Origin: PGYR01 sp041675005
Lineage (GTDB): Bacteria > Bacteroidota > Ignavibacteria > Kapaibacteriales > UBA2268
Direction of reading: 5' to 3'
Length of the DNA: 64,000 nucleotides
Assembly: GCA_041675005.1 (NCBI GenBank)
Contig: JBAYUQ010000001.1
Location: 1-64,000 of the forward strand
This document shows, piece by piece, positions 25,384-33,717 of this stretch. Below the pieces are notes generated by a model. It saw only the letters and a program-made list of their open reading frames with translations, had not been told where the DNA came from and did no database searches. Numbering within the stretch: the first letter of the stretch is position 1; the number at the start of each line of letters is the position of its first letter. The translations under genes and the position numbers were made by a program.

Positions 25384-28300
25384 ATGAAAAAGACAATAAT
25401 TACATTATTTGCAATTGCATTTGTTGTATCTAACCTATATGCTCAAAAGAATTACAATAACTGGATTTTCGGTCAAGGAGCTTGGATAAACTTTCCTGAC
25501 GCTGACTCTAATCCAAGTTTTGTTGAGAGAGCCGCTATAAATCAAATTGGTGGCTGTGCTTCATACTCAGATGATGAAGGTAATCTTTTATTTTATAGTG
25601 ATGGTCAAACAGTCTGGGATAAAACTCATTCACCTATTATAAATGGAACGGGTTTAAAGGGAGCTAAAACGGCCACCCAAGCGGCTCTTATTTTTCCTAC
25701 GGTTGGAGATTCTAATAAACTTTATATTATATGTTTAGGCTCTACTGAGAAAAAAGATGAAGTCGCATATTATTCAATTATTGATTATTCAAATGGGTAT
25801 GAAAAGGCAGAAGTTATTAATAAGAATATAATACTGGATGATCGTTTTGATGGAGAAAGAGCAACTGTAGTTACTAAACCAGATAAATCGGGCTATTGGT
25901 TGATTTTAAATGATGTTGGACACCCAAGGTTTCAGATATATGATGTTAGTACTTCTGGTATTAGTTTATCTAGTACTTACACTGGTTTGATGGATCAGTT
26001 TGTAAATCACGGAGTAGTTAAGATTTCTACAAATTCTAATCTAATTATTAGTGGTAGTTCAGCTAAACCAGAATTTGAAATATGTCGATTTAATCCTTTT
26101 AAAGGATTTATATATCACTCAACTGTCATAAAATCTACAGATTTAGGTGGGAAGTTATATGGGGCTGATTTTTCTCCCAATAGTAATTTTGCATATATTA
26201 GTTCCAACAAACAAGAGGGTTCAAAATGGATTACCATTTTAAATCAATTTGACATTATAGATTATTTCAAAACAAAAATTCCTAAGCTAACTAATATAGT
26301 TTGGGAGAATTTTAATTGGAGAATAGCAAGTAAAGAGGCAGTAGAACTTGCTCCAAATAATAAAATCTATATCGCAAGTCCCGAAACTAATTATATAAGT
26401 TGTATTAATTCACCTAATTCTAAGTATCCAGATTGTAATTATGAGAAACAAGCAGTTGATTTAAAAGATACTAAGTCAATGTTAGGTTTACCTTCAAGAG
26501 AAGTGAAACCTATCATCAAATATATATTCATTGATACAGTTGTTTGCGAGGATACTGAATTTATATATGATACAGAATATGGGAACGGTTCATTTTGGAT
26601 TACCCCAATTAGAGGTGTTATTAATGGACCGAAGTTGATAATTAATAATTTTACAACACAGGATGTAGGTTATTACCACTTTTATGATGAAAATACTGAA
26701 TTGCGATTAGTTTTGCAGCTTAATTATATATCAAATGATATATATAAATTTATAAATGCCATTCCTGATACTAACTTCTGTCCAGGCGATAGTGTTTTAC
26801 TTCAAGCTAGACGAGATGTGGAAATAATTTTATGGGATGATAGCACTATGTCAAAGAGTTTTTATGTTAAGAAACCAGGGAAATATACATTTAAGGCATT
26901 TCTGAAAAATGGCTGTATATTAGACGGTGAAATTAATATTTATACTAAAGATATTAAACCAATAATTTCCACAAATGAATCACATTGTGATTTAGGTTTT
27001 GGTATTTTATATACAAAAGAGAAATTTGAAAAGTATGAGTGGAGTGATGGATCTACCAATGACACTTTAGTAGTCACACAAAGTGGGGAATATTGGTTAA
27101 AAGTAATATCTTGGGACGGTTGTATAGGGTATGATACGATAAATATAGAGCTAAATGAAGTAAAAAAGTATGATATTATACCAGATTCTTTAACTTTCTG
27201 TGCTAATGAAAATGCAGAATATGAAATTATAGATAAGGATAATTTTGAGTCATTTGTTTGGTCAAATCATAAACGGGGCTATAAGACTTTGTTTGATACT
27301 ACTGGGCAATATACACTTATTGCTTATGATAAAAATGGGTGCCCTCATTATGATACAGTAAATGTAGTAATTCTAAGTACATTTGACATTAAATTTGATA
27401 TTATTCAGAATTATTTTTGTTATGGGGATACAGGTTATGTTAAACTCCTAGAACAAGAGAATGTAATTTATGAATGGTTTGATGGAAAAAATGATTTAGA
27501 AAGATACTTTAATATAGTGGGTACTTATGGTATCTTAGCAACAAATACACTAACTGGTTGCACAACAGATACTATATTGGAGTTTAGAAATCATCCCCAT
27601 ATAACTTCACAAATAGTTGTATCAAGTGATGAGTCAAGATGTACTGGCAAATCCACTATATTAAAATCGAAATATAAGAATAAAGATTATAACTATTTTT
27701 GGAATGATGTAATTGGTGCTGATAGCATTGAAATATTTAAATCTGGAAATTACAAGTTATTAATAGTTAATAGTGTTACTGGATGTAAAGACTCAGCTTC
27801 AATAACTGTGGAATTTGCTGAGCAAATGAATATTTCTATAGAAGGCAATGATATATGCAAAGGTGATGAAGCAATTCTAAATGTGATTCCTTATGACTCT
27901 ACTTTAACTTACAAATGGTCAACTGGTGAGTCATCACCTAGCATAACAGTAGCTAAGGCAGGCAAATATACTATTATTGCAACAAATGGTACATGTAGTG
28001 ATACTGCTGATTTTGTTGTTAACGAATACCCTACTCCATCAGTTTCTATTCTAGGAGATACTGAAATATGTTCGGGTGAGAAGTCTCTACTATCAACTAG
28101 AACAAAATTCGATAATTATCTATGGTCAACTGGCGAGACTTCAGAATCAATTGAAGTTGATAAACCTGGGCTATACTCAGTAGAAGTAACGGATATTAAC
28201 GGGTGTAAAGCTAATGCAGATTATGAGATTACTCAGCATCTTATTAATATATCATTGTCCAAAAATTCATTTGACTTCGGGAAGTTATACATAGGTGACT

Positions 28301-29127
28301 CTAAGCTAGACAATGTGACTATATATAATAACTTAGTACAAGAAATCAGATTTGAATACTTACAGAATAAAAACATAGTTCTTAAAGATGAGTTTATAAT
28401 TAAAGAATATTTTGAAGCACGTGAATTAGGTGAACATCAAGATACAATTTGGTTCAATATTACTTATCCTTGCGATTCCTCATTCTTTATAACTAAGAAG
28501 GCTGAAGTTTATGCCATTGCAATTATTTCAACTACTGATATTAACTCAAAAATTGGACAAAAGATTAATATTCCCTTCTATATTAAGGGGCCATCAGAAA
28601 TTGGAAATCTAAATTTTGAAGTAGAAACAGATATTCTCAACAATCTGTTTTATGCAAGTAATGGACTTGATATTTCTACTAATTTTAATATTACTCCAGC
28701 TAAAACACAGTTTTATTCTATGCCAGGTACTTTGCTACTCACCGATGTGGTTACTAGTCCAATTGATTATATTTCTATCACATCAGATAATAATTATGTA
28801 GAGTTCGAAACTATACCTGGTAGAATTACAGTTGATTCTATTTGTGTATTCGATTTCAGAAATATTATTATTCTAAATGATTTAGAAATAATTACGAATA
28901 CCCAAAATGGTAATTTGAATATACTTCTGAAATCGGTAGAACCGAGTGAATATAGATTTGAAATCTATTCTTTGGAGGGGAGTTTGTTGATTTCTCAAAC
29001 AGAGAATATATCTCAACTTGATTATGAGAAACAAATAGGTACTAAGCAGCTCTCATCTGGTATTTATCTACTTCGTGTTTCGAGCCCTTATAAATCAATT
29101 ACAAGGAAAATATTAATTACAGAATAA
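25384..29127 (+). CDS. Large secreted protein with Ig/PKD-like repeats and type IX sorting domain
   Basis: A 1247-residue exported protein (signal peptide to about residue 20, ending NLYA). The first ~380 residues (NWIFGQGAWINF, GNLLFYSDGQTVWDK) match a propeller-like module common at the head of large Bacteroidota surface proteins. The middle holds at least five repeats of about 90 residues with the shape W-S-(D/T)-G-(S/E)...V-x2-(S/A/P)-G-x-Y...G-C (YEWSDGSTNDT, YKWSTGESSPS, YLWSTGETSES), as in PKD/Ig-like adhesin units. Near residue 960 a different strand-rich domain begins. The last ~75 residues (YRFEIYSLEGSLL, LSSGIYLLRVSS) are a Por C-terminal sorting domain. Probably a type IX-exported adhesin or surface protein. 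Bracketed by terminators. Confidence 0.88.
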   Translation: MKKTIITLFAIAFVVSNLYAQKNYNNWIFGQGAWINFPDADSNPSFVERAAINQIGGCASYSDDEGNLLFYSDGQTVWDKTHSPIINGTGLKGAKTATQAALIFPTVGDSNKLYIICLGSTEKKDEVAYYSIIDYSNGYEKAEVINKNIILDDRFDGERATVVTKPDKSGYWLILNDVGHPRFQIYDVSTSGISLSSTYTGLMDQFVNHGVVKISTNSNLIISGSSAKPEFEICRFNPFKGFIYHSTVIKSTDLGGKLYGADFSPNSNFAYISSNKQEGSKWITILNQFDIIDYFKTKIPKLTNIVWENFNWRIASKEAVELAPNNKIYIASPETNYISCINSPNSKYPDCNYEKQAVDLKDTKSMLGLPSREVKPIIKYIFIDTVVCEDTEFIYDTEYGNGSFWITPIRGVINGPKLIINNFTTQDVGYYHFYDENTELRLVLQLNYISNDIYKFINAIPDTNFCPGDSVLLQARRDVEIILWDDSTMSKSFYVKKPGKYTFKAFLKNGCILDGEINIYTKDIKPIISTNESHCDLGFGILYTKEKFEKYEWSDGSTNDTLVVTQSGEYWLKVISWDGCIGYDTINIELNEVKKYDIIPDSLTFCANENAEYEIIDKDNFESFVWSNHKRGYKTLFDTTGQYTLIAYDKNGCPHYDTVNVVILSTFDIKFDIIQNYFCYGDTGYVKLLEQENVIYEWFDGKNDLERYFNIVGTYGILATNTLTGCTTDTILEFRNHPHITSQIVVSSDESRCTGKSTILKSKYKNKDYNYFWNDVIGADSIEIFKSGNYKLLIVNSVTGCKDSASITVEFAEQMNISIEGNDICKGDEAILNVIPYDSTLTYKWSTGESSPSITVAKAGKYTIIATNGTCSDTADFVVNEYPTPSVSILGDTEICSGEKSLLSTRTKFDNYLWSTGETSESIEVDKPGLYSVEVTDINGCKANADYEITQHLINISLSKNSFDFGKLYIGDSKLDNVTIYNNLVQEIRFEYLQNKNIVLKDEFIIKEYFEARELGEHQDTIWFNITYPCDSSFFITKKAEVYAIAIISTTDINSKIGQKINIPFYIKGPSEIGNLNFEVETDILNNLFYASNGLDISTNFNITPAKTQFYSMPGTLLLTDVVTSPIDYISITSDNNYVEFETIPGRITVDSICVFDFRNIIILNDLEIITNTQNGNLNILLKSVEPSEYRFEIYSLEGSLLISQTENISQLDYEKQIGTKQLSSGIYLLRVSSPYKSITRKILITE

Positions 29128-29130
29128 TAT

Positions 29131-29157
29131 AAAAAAAGCTCCTTTGGGAGCTTTTTT
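29131..29157 (+). terminator. Bidirectional rho-independent terminator
   Basis: A-run, AGCTCC, loop TTTG, GGAGCT, T-run. It is symmetrical, so it can also stop yicC transcription coming from the other strand. Confidence 0.9.
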
Positions 29158-29186
29158 CATTTCTAAAATATAATCGAACCTAAGTC

Positions 29187-30062
29187 TTACTCTACATTCT
29201 GCACTTGTTCTCTGATTCTCTCTAATTCTTCTTTCATATTCACTACTTTGTGAGCTATATTAGCGTCATTACATTTAGAGCCAATTGTGTTTGTCTCTCT
29301 TAGCATTTCTTGCAATAGGAAGTTTAGCTTCGGACCATTAGACTCCTTGTCTTTCATAGTATCGTAGAATACTTTGATGTGCGATTGCAAACGTACGCAC
29401 TCTTCACTAATGTCTAGTTTATCAGCTAAGATAACCATTTCCATTTGTAAACGTGATTCGTCTATCTCATCATTGTCGAATACTTGTGCTATTCTTTGTC
29501 TGATTTTCTCTCTCTCGCGTGGTATTCTATCTATCTCATCATCTTCTATTGTCTTCAATATCTTATGAATATTGCCGATTCGAGCATTCATATCTCTAGC
29601 TATGTTTGTGCCTTCTTTCTTACGCATATCAACTAATATTTTCAAGCCCTTGCTGATAGCGTCTTTTGTCAAAGTCCATTCTAGTGCTGCATCAACTTCT
29701 GCTTCTTTTTGAGTGAAAAAATTTGAGAATTGAAGTACGTGTTCAAATTTCACGGCTTCTTTTATCTTCAAATCTTTTCTGCACTGATCTAATTCTGCTT
29801 TTACCCCTTTTGCTAACTCAGAGTTAATATTGAACTCTTTGCTAGTTGTATCTGCTTCGGTGTAGATATTGATATTCACACTGCCACGTTTCAACATTTT
29901 CTTAACTCTGTCACGTATCTCAAACTCTTTGTCTGCAAGACTGCGAGGAGAACGCATATTTACATCCAAACCACGTCCATTTACTGTACGGATTTCGACT
30001 GTTACTTTCATTCCTTTTCTGTTGATTTCAGCTTTACTAAAACCAGTCATACTTAAAATCAT
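29187..30062 (-). CDS. yicC: YicC/YloC family endoribonuclease
   Basis: A 291-residue protein matching the full family length. N-terminal signature SMTGFSKAEI, then VEIRTVNGRGLDVNMRSPRSL near 25-45, a long coiled central part, and the C-terminal DUF1732-type end LNFLLQEMLRETNTIGSKCNDANIAHKVV-type text (near 245-280) with the conserved acidic and Asn residues. YicC-type proteins were recently assigned endoribonuclease activity. The gene ends beside a bidirectional terminator and follows the carbonic-anhydrase-like gene with a 12-base gap. Confidence 0.92.
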   Translation of the reverse strand: MILSMTGFSKAEINRKGMKVTVEIRTVNGRGLDVNMRSPRSLADKEFEIRDRVKKMLKRGSVNINIYTEADTTSKEFNINSELAKGVKAELDQCRKDLKIKEAVKFEHVLQFSNFFTQKEAEVDAALEWTLTKDAISKGLKILVDMRKKEGTNIARDMNARIGNIHKILKTIEDDEIDRIPREREKIRQRIAQVFDNDEIDESRLQMEMVILADKLDISEECVRLQSHIKVFYDTMKDKESNGPKLNFLLQEMLRETNTIGSKCNDANIAHKVVNMKEELERIREQVQNVE

Positions 30063-30074
30063 ATAAACCCTTTA

Positions 30075-30620
30075 TTAAATTTCTAATTGTTGTCTGTACT
30101 CTTTCGTATAGCCAACATAATTTTCTGCGTTTTTACGAACCCAATTCAACTCATCGTCGCTTAGATCTCTTATTATCTTAGCAGGGACTCCTGCTACTAG
30201 CACCCCTTCGGGTACTTCAAAATTTTCTCTTACTACAGCTCCAGCTCCGACCAGTGAGTTGGAATTGACTATTGCATTATCTAGAACTGTAGCGCCAATA
30301 CCTATTAGGCATCGATCTTTTATAGTGCATCCGTGCAAAGTTACTGAATGTCCTACGGTTACGTACTCGCCAATATTAAGTGCATATTTGTTGTTCGTTA
30401 CATGCAGCATACTTAAATCTTGGATATTGGTTCCTTTACCTATGCGAATATAATGAACATCTCCACGAATTACACTATTATACCAAACTGAGCAATTTTC
30501 ACCTATCTCTACATCTCCTACTATTCTAACACCTTCGCAAAGAAAAGCACTATCGTGTATCTTTGGTGTTATGCCCTTGTAAGTGATTATACTTCCGTTC
30601 TTGCCGTTCTCTAATTTCAT
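30075..30620 (-). CDS. Gamma carbonic anhydrase family protein (left-handed beta-helix)
   Basis: A 181-residue hexapeptide-repeat protein. Repeats of the form (I/V)-G-x4 run from about 25 to 150. The metal histidines of the family are visible in SMLHVTN (near 73), VGHSVTLHGC (near 95-100). CSVWYNSVIRGDV near 45 is the typical start. Most such proteins (YrdA/PaaY/CaiE type) are annotated as gamma carbonic anhydrases, although activity is often unproven. Lies between yicC and the PQQ-like lipoprotein on the same strand, with small gaps. Confidence 0.88.
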   Translation of the reverse strand: MKLENGKNGSIITYKGITPKIHDSAFLCEGVRIVGDVEIGENCSVWYNSVIRGDVHYIRIGKGTNIQDLSMLHVTNNKYALNIGEYVTVGHSVTLHGCTIKDRCLIGIGATVLDNAIVNSNSLVGAGAVVRENFEVPEGVLVAGVPAKIIRDLSDDELNWVRKNAENYVGYTKEYRQQLEI

Positions 30621-30634
30621 TTTTTTTTGCCATT

Positions 30635-31849
30635 TTAATATGGTAATATCTTGCTTATAGCTGTTTCATCTACTCTGATTAACCGCAAAGTCTCTTTACC
30701 AGCAAATATAAATGTGCCGCCGTCCTCAACTTCAGGATAGAATATTATAGGATGAATTCCGCCAATTTCTAATGATTTTATTAATTTACCATCAGTTCGC
30801 TGAAGGTAGAATAATCCGTAAGTTTCTCTATTCGAAGCTATGAACATAAGCTCATTTTCTGATATATATACTGGCATTGGTATGCTATATTCATAATATA
30901 TTTTCCAGGTTAATTCTCCTTTTGTACCATAAGAGAAAATACCACTTAGCATTTGACCCATTGCAGAGCTATAGGAAACCAAGTACAATTCCCCTTTTTT
31001 AGACATACTCAAGAATCGAGGTATATTAGTTATTTCCTTATCCCAAAGTAATTTGCCGCTACCGTCTAAATAGAAAATTTTGGAAAGTGGATTGTCACCA
31101 CCTTGCAAAGCCCCAGATATTGCTATGTTAGTACCATTGCTTATTGCTCCTTTTACAAATCTGTAACCATTAGCTGAGTATCTCCATTTTTCTGCCCCAT
31201 CTGTTCCAAGGCAAACTAAAGTGTCAGTAACACCAAATTGGTTATTTGATAGAGTTACTAATATATTCTCATCATCTACTGCGGAGACATAGTCTAAAAT
31301 ACTAGAGTTGAATTTTTTCTTATGAAACTCTTTACCTGATTTGTCTATTATTGCTAGATTACCATCAGTCGAACTGAAGACAATTGCATTTTTCAAAGCT
31401 AATGGAGCATTGAATATTTCTAATCTTGTAGGTGTGAACATCTGGTCACTAAACCTAAGTTTACCAGCACTATCGAGTGAATATATCTTACCTAGATTGT
31501 CTATAGTATATACGCTATTTTTATCATCAGCCGCAAATCCAGCTCCAATGAATGATCCAGAATCAAGTCTATATTCCCATATTTTTTCGTTATAAAGAGT
31601 TGATATGATTTTTCCATCTTCAGTTGATAATATATACTGTTCATTACTGAGTAAAAGTGGGGGACACGTAGCACCTGAACTACTATCTATGACTTTCTGT
31701 GAAAAAATCTGATACTGGAAATCTTCTATATTTTCGAAGGACGAGCTACGACCTTTATCAGCGAATATGTTGCCATACTGCCTAGTATCCGAATCACTAC
31801 ATGAAACGAATAGAACTAACATCAATATAATAGGTAACTTATTGAGCAT
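30635..31849 (-). CDS. PQQ-like beta-propeller lipoprotein
   Basis: A 404-residue lipoprotein: signal peptide and lipobox VLFVSC, then a seven- to eight-bladed propeller with repeated blade texts (ILSTEDGKIISTL, VYTIDNLGKIYSLDSAGKL, VFSSTDGNLAIIDKSGKE, LVCLGTDGAEKWRYS). This is the PQQ-binding-like/BamB-type fold. No enzymatic cofactor is implied. Its start overlaps the SUMF1-like gene by 11 bases, so the two surface lipoproteins are made together. Confidence 0.82.
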   Translation of the reverse strand: MLNKLPIILMLVLFVSCSDSDTRQYGNIFADKGRSSSFENIEDFQYQIFSQKVIDSSSGATCPPLLLSNEQYILSTEDGKIISTLYNEKIWEYRLDSGSFIGAGFAADDKNSVYTIDNLGKIYSLDSAGKLRFSDQMFTPTRLEIFNAPLALKNAIVFSSTDGNLAIIDKSGKEFHKKKFNSSILDYVSAVDDENILVTLSNNQFGVTDTLVCLGTDGAEKWRYSANGYRFVKGAISNGTNIAISGALQGGDNPLSKIFYLDGSGKLLWDKEITNIPRFLSMSKKGELYLVSYSSAMGQMLSGIFSYGTKGELTWKIYYEYSIPMPVYISENELMFIASNRETYGLFYLQRTDGKLIKSLEIGGIHPIIFYPEVEDGGTFIFAGKETLRLIRVDETAISKILPY

Positions 31850-32885
31850 TTTTAACTAATCTTAGCCCGATTGATTTATAATCTATTTTATTAATTGACC
31901 TGTTACTAATGCGAGCAAAGTTGAATCCGTCTTGGTAAGAGCCGCCACGCATTACGTGTCTGCCACCAGTTACTGGACCAGTAGGGTCTATCATTGGATT
32001 AGATGTGTAATAGTTTTCTTCGTATTTATCCCAACACCATTCCCACATATTACCGTGAACGTCATATAATCCGTATTGATTTATTAACTTTTCACCCACT
32101 TTGTGGCTGTTTAGTCCAGAATTACTGTCAAAATAACCCATTTGGTTTATGTCTCCGTTCCCTGAGAAATCCTCATCAATTCCCGCTTTGCAGAAAAATT
32201 CCCACTCGGCTTCGGTAGGTAATCTCCAACCATTAGCATTGTAATCGAATGTAACATTAGGCCCTACCAGATTATATGCTTTATCTAGTCCGTATATATC
32301 AGACATTTTATTGCAAAACTCTATCGCTCTTAGCCAAGTAACACTATCAGCCGGGAATCCGAAATCATCATCTGGAATAATCAAAGTATCCATTACTTGC
32401 GACCAAAGTTCTTTGGTAACTTCATAAGAGAAAACATATAAGTCTTTAGTTAGATTTACTTCGTGTATAGGAGTCTCATCAGAAAAGCCACTCAAAGCCC
32501 CCATCATAAACTTCCCTGCACTTACTCTAACTGTGTCATACTTAGGTGTTAGCGATACATTGATAGGGATAGAGTTTGTCTTCGTTCCATTAACTTCTAC
32601 GCTTATATTAGCATTTGTTATTGATTGCTTAGGTACGAAAATCACCTCAGTCGGGTTAACACTGATTATATCTATGCTTGCCTCAGAGTCATTTATCAGT
32701 ACTTTTGTTGATTCTACTGAGTTACCCAAAGCTAAACCATTCACAGAAACTGTGTCAAATAGGAAAGTATTTGCTCTGGAAAGACCAGTTATCTTTGCTG
32801 TGTCATTGTCAACTAATGTGTTCTCGTCTGTACAGGCAGCGAGTAATAGGGTTATGAGTATGACTAATAATGTAATTTGCTTCAT
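31839..32885 (-). CDS. Lipoprotein with IPT/TIG-like and SUMF1/FGE-type domain
   Basis: A 348-residue lipoprotein with lipobox LLLAAC. Residues about 30-112 resemble an IPT/TIG Ig-like domain (VSVNGLALGNS). The rest is a formylglycine-generating-enzyme-type fold: FMMGALSGFSDETPIHEV, FSYEVTKELW, WLRAIEFCNKM, GWRLPTEAEWEFF, GLYDVHGNMWEWCWD, HVMRGGSYQDG and final SIGLRLVKN. In sulfatase activation the domain converts Cys to formylglycine, but many lipoprotein versions have no known substrate, and no sulfatase is nearby. The promoter lies just upstream (TAAATTTG at 32920-32927, minus). Confidence 0.85.
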   Translation of the reverse strand: MKQITLLVILITLLLAACTDENTLVDNDTAKITGLSRANTFLFDTVSVNGLALGNSVESTKVLINDSEASIDIISVNPTEVIFVPKQSITNANISVEVNGTKTNSIPINVSLTPKYDTVRVSAGKFMMGALSGFSDETPIHEVNLTKDLYVFSYEVTKELWSQVMDTLIIPDDDFGFPADSVTWLRAIEFCNKMSDIYGLDKAYNLVGPNVTFDYNANGWRLPTEAEWEFFCKAGIDEDFSGNGDINQMGYFDSNSGLNSHKVGEKLINQYGLYDVHGNMWEWCWDKYEENYYTSNPMIDPTGPVTGGRHVMRGGSYQDGFNFARISNRSINKIDYKSIGLRLVKNAQ

Positions 32886-32919
32886 TGAACTGTATATTTG
32901 TTATGTTCTGATACGATTA

Positions 32920-32927
32920 CAAATTTA
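32920..32927 (-). promoter_or_regulatory. Possible -7 box for lipoprotein operon
   Basis: TAAATTTG on the minus strand fits TAnnTTTG, about 34 bases before the ATG at 32885. A -33 TTTG at ideal spacing is missing. Confidence 0.35.
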
Positions 32928-33024
32928 CTAAATATTATAAAGTAATAGGAGATTGAGGATAAATTAAATGGGGGAAGGGGAATTGTTGATAAAAAACGCT
33001 TGTTTTCTACTTTTTATTTGCATA

Positions 33025-33052
33025 TTAAATTAAATTAAATTAAATTAAATTA
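33025..33052 (+). repeat. Pentanucleotide microsatellite (TTAAA)5
   Basis: Five uninterrupted TTAAA units plus TTA, ending 44 bases upstream of the ATG at 33097. It lies where the promoter of that gene is expected. Length changes by slipped-strand copying could alter promoter spacing. Confidence 0.85.
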
Positions 33053-33096
33053 GCCCTCAAATTTGTTTTACTCAATCACAAAAAGAGGTATTTATT

Positions 33097-33717
33097 ATGA
33101 AATTTCCAGGTGGCTGGCTATCATTAGAGAATTCTAACCCGATGCCAATATCAGATTTTATTACCTACGCTGCACTATTCAATGGTTCTACAACTACGGA
33201 TGGTCAAATAGTAATGTCTGATGTATATAATACTCCAACCGGAGGCACTTGGGTAGCAAGCCCAGTTTCAATTTCAACTGAACCAACAGTAATAGCAGTT
33301 GATGCACCAAATGATGTAACACAACAAATAATTGCCAACTCAATGAATATGCAAACAAAAATGGCAAATTTGGGAGCAAATGTTCCACCACCTTTACAAA
33401 ATTTAGTATATCTATATGGTAACTTTAGTGACCAATTACGTTATTTGTGTTATTTACCTTTAAACTTAGGTGGCTCAAGTTATGATTTATTTCAAGTTAG
33501 TGTCCTAGAAAATGTTGGAACTCAAGGCGATATGCATGGAAATATTGAAGTAGTTGACTTTGGAGCAGGACCACATACAGGTGCTCAGACATTACAACTT
33601 ATGCTTTCTGAGAATATGGGACCTGTTAATCTTGGAATTAGACTAGAAAGCACAACAAATCAATCATCTATTTTTGAATTAAAACTTGTAATATTACCAC
33701 CAAATAATATTAGATAA
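33097..33717 (+). CDS. Hypothetical protein, first of coupled pair (unrecognised)
   Basis: A 206-residue protein with no signal peptide, no clear membrane helix and only one cysteine. It opens MKFPGGWLSLENSNPMPISDF. The middle is rich in Thr, Asn and Val. The C-terminal half alternates strands (YDLFQVSVLENVG, IEVVDFGAGPHTG, NLGIRLES, FELKLVILPP), which suggests a beta-sandwich or jelly-roll. I do not recognise the family. A TTAAA microsatellite lies just upstream, and the stop codon abuts the ATG of the Cys-rich gene (TAAATG), so the two proteins are made in fixed ratio and may act together. RBS AAGAGG is 9-10 bases before the ATG. Confidence 0.72.
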   Translation: MKFPGGWLSLENSNPMPISDFITYAALFNGSTTTDGQIVMSDVYNTPTGGTWVASPVSISTEPTVIAVDAPNDVTQQIIANSMNMQTKMANLGANVPPPLQNLVYLYGNFSDQLRYLCYLPLNLGGSSYDLFQVSVLENVGTQGDMHGNIEVVDFGAGPHTGAQTLQLMLSENMGPVNLGIRLESTTNQSSIFELKLVILPPNNIR

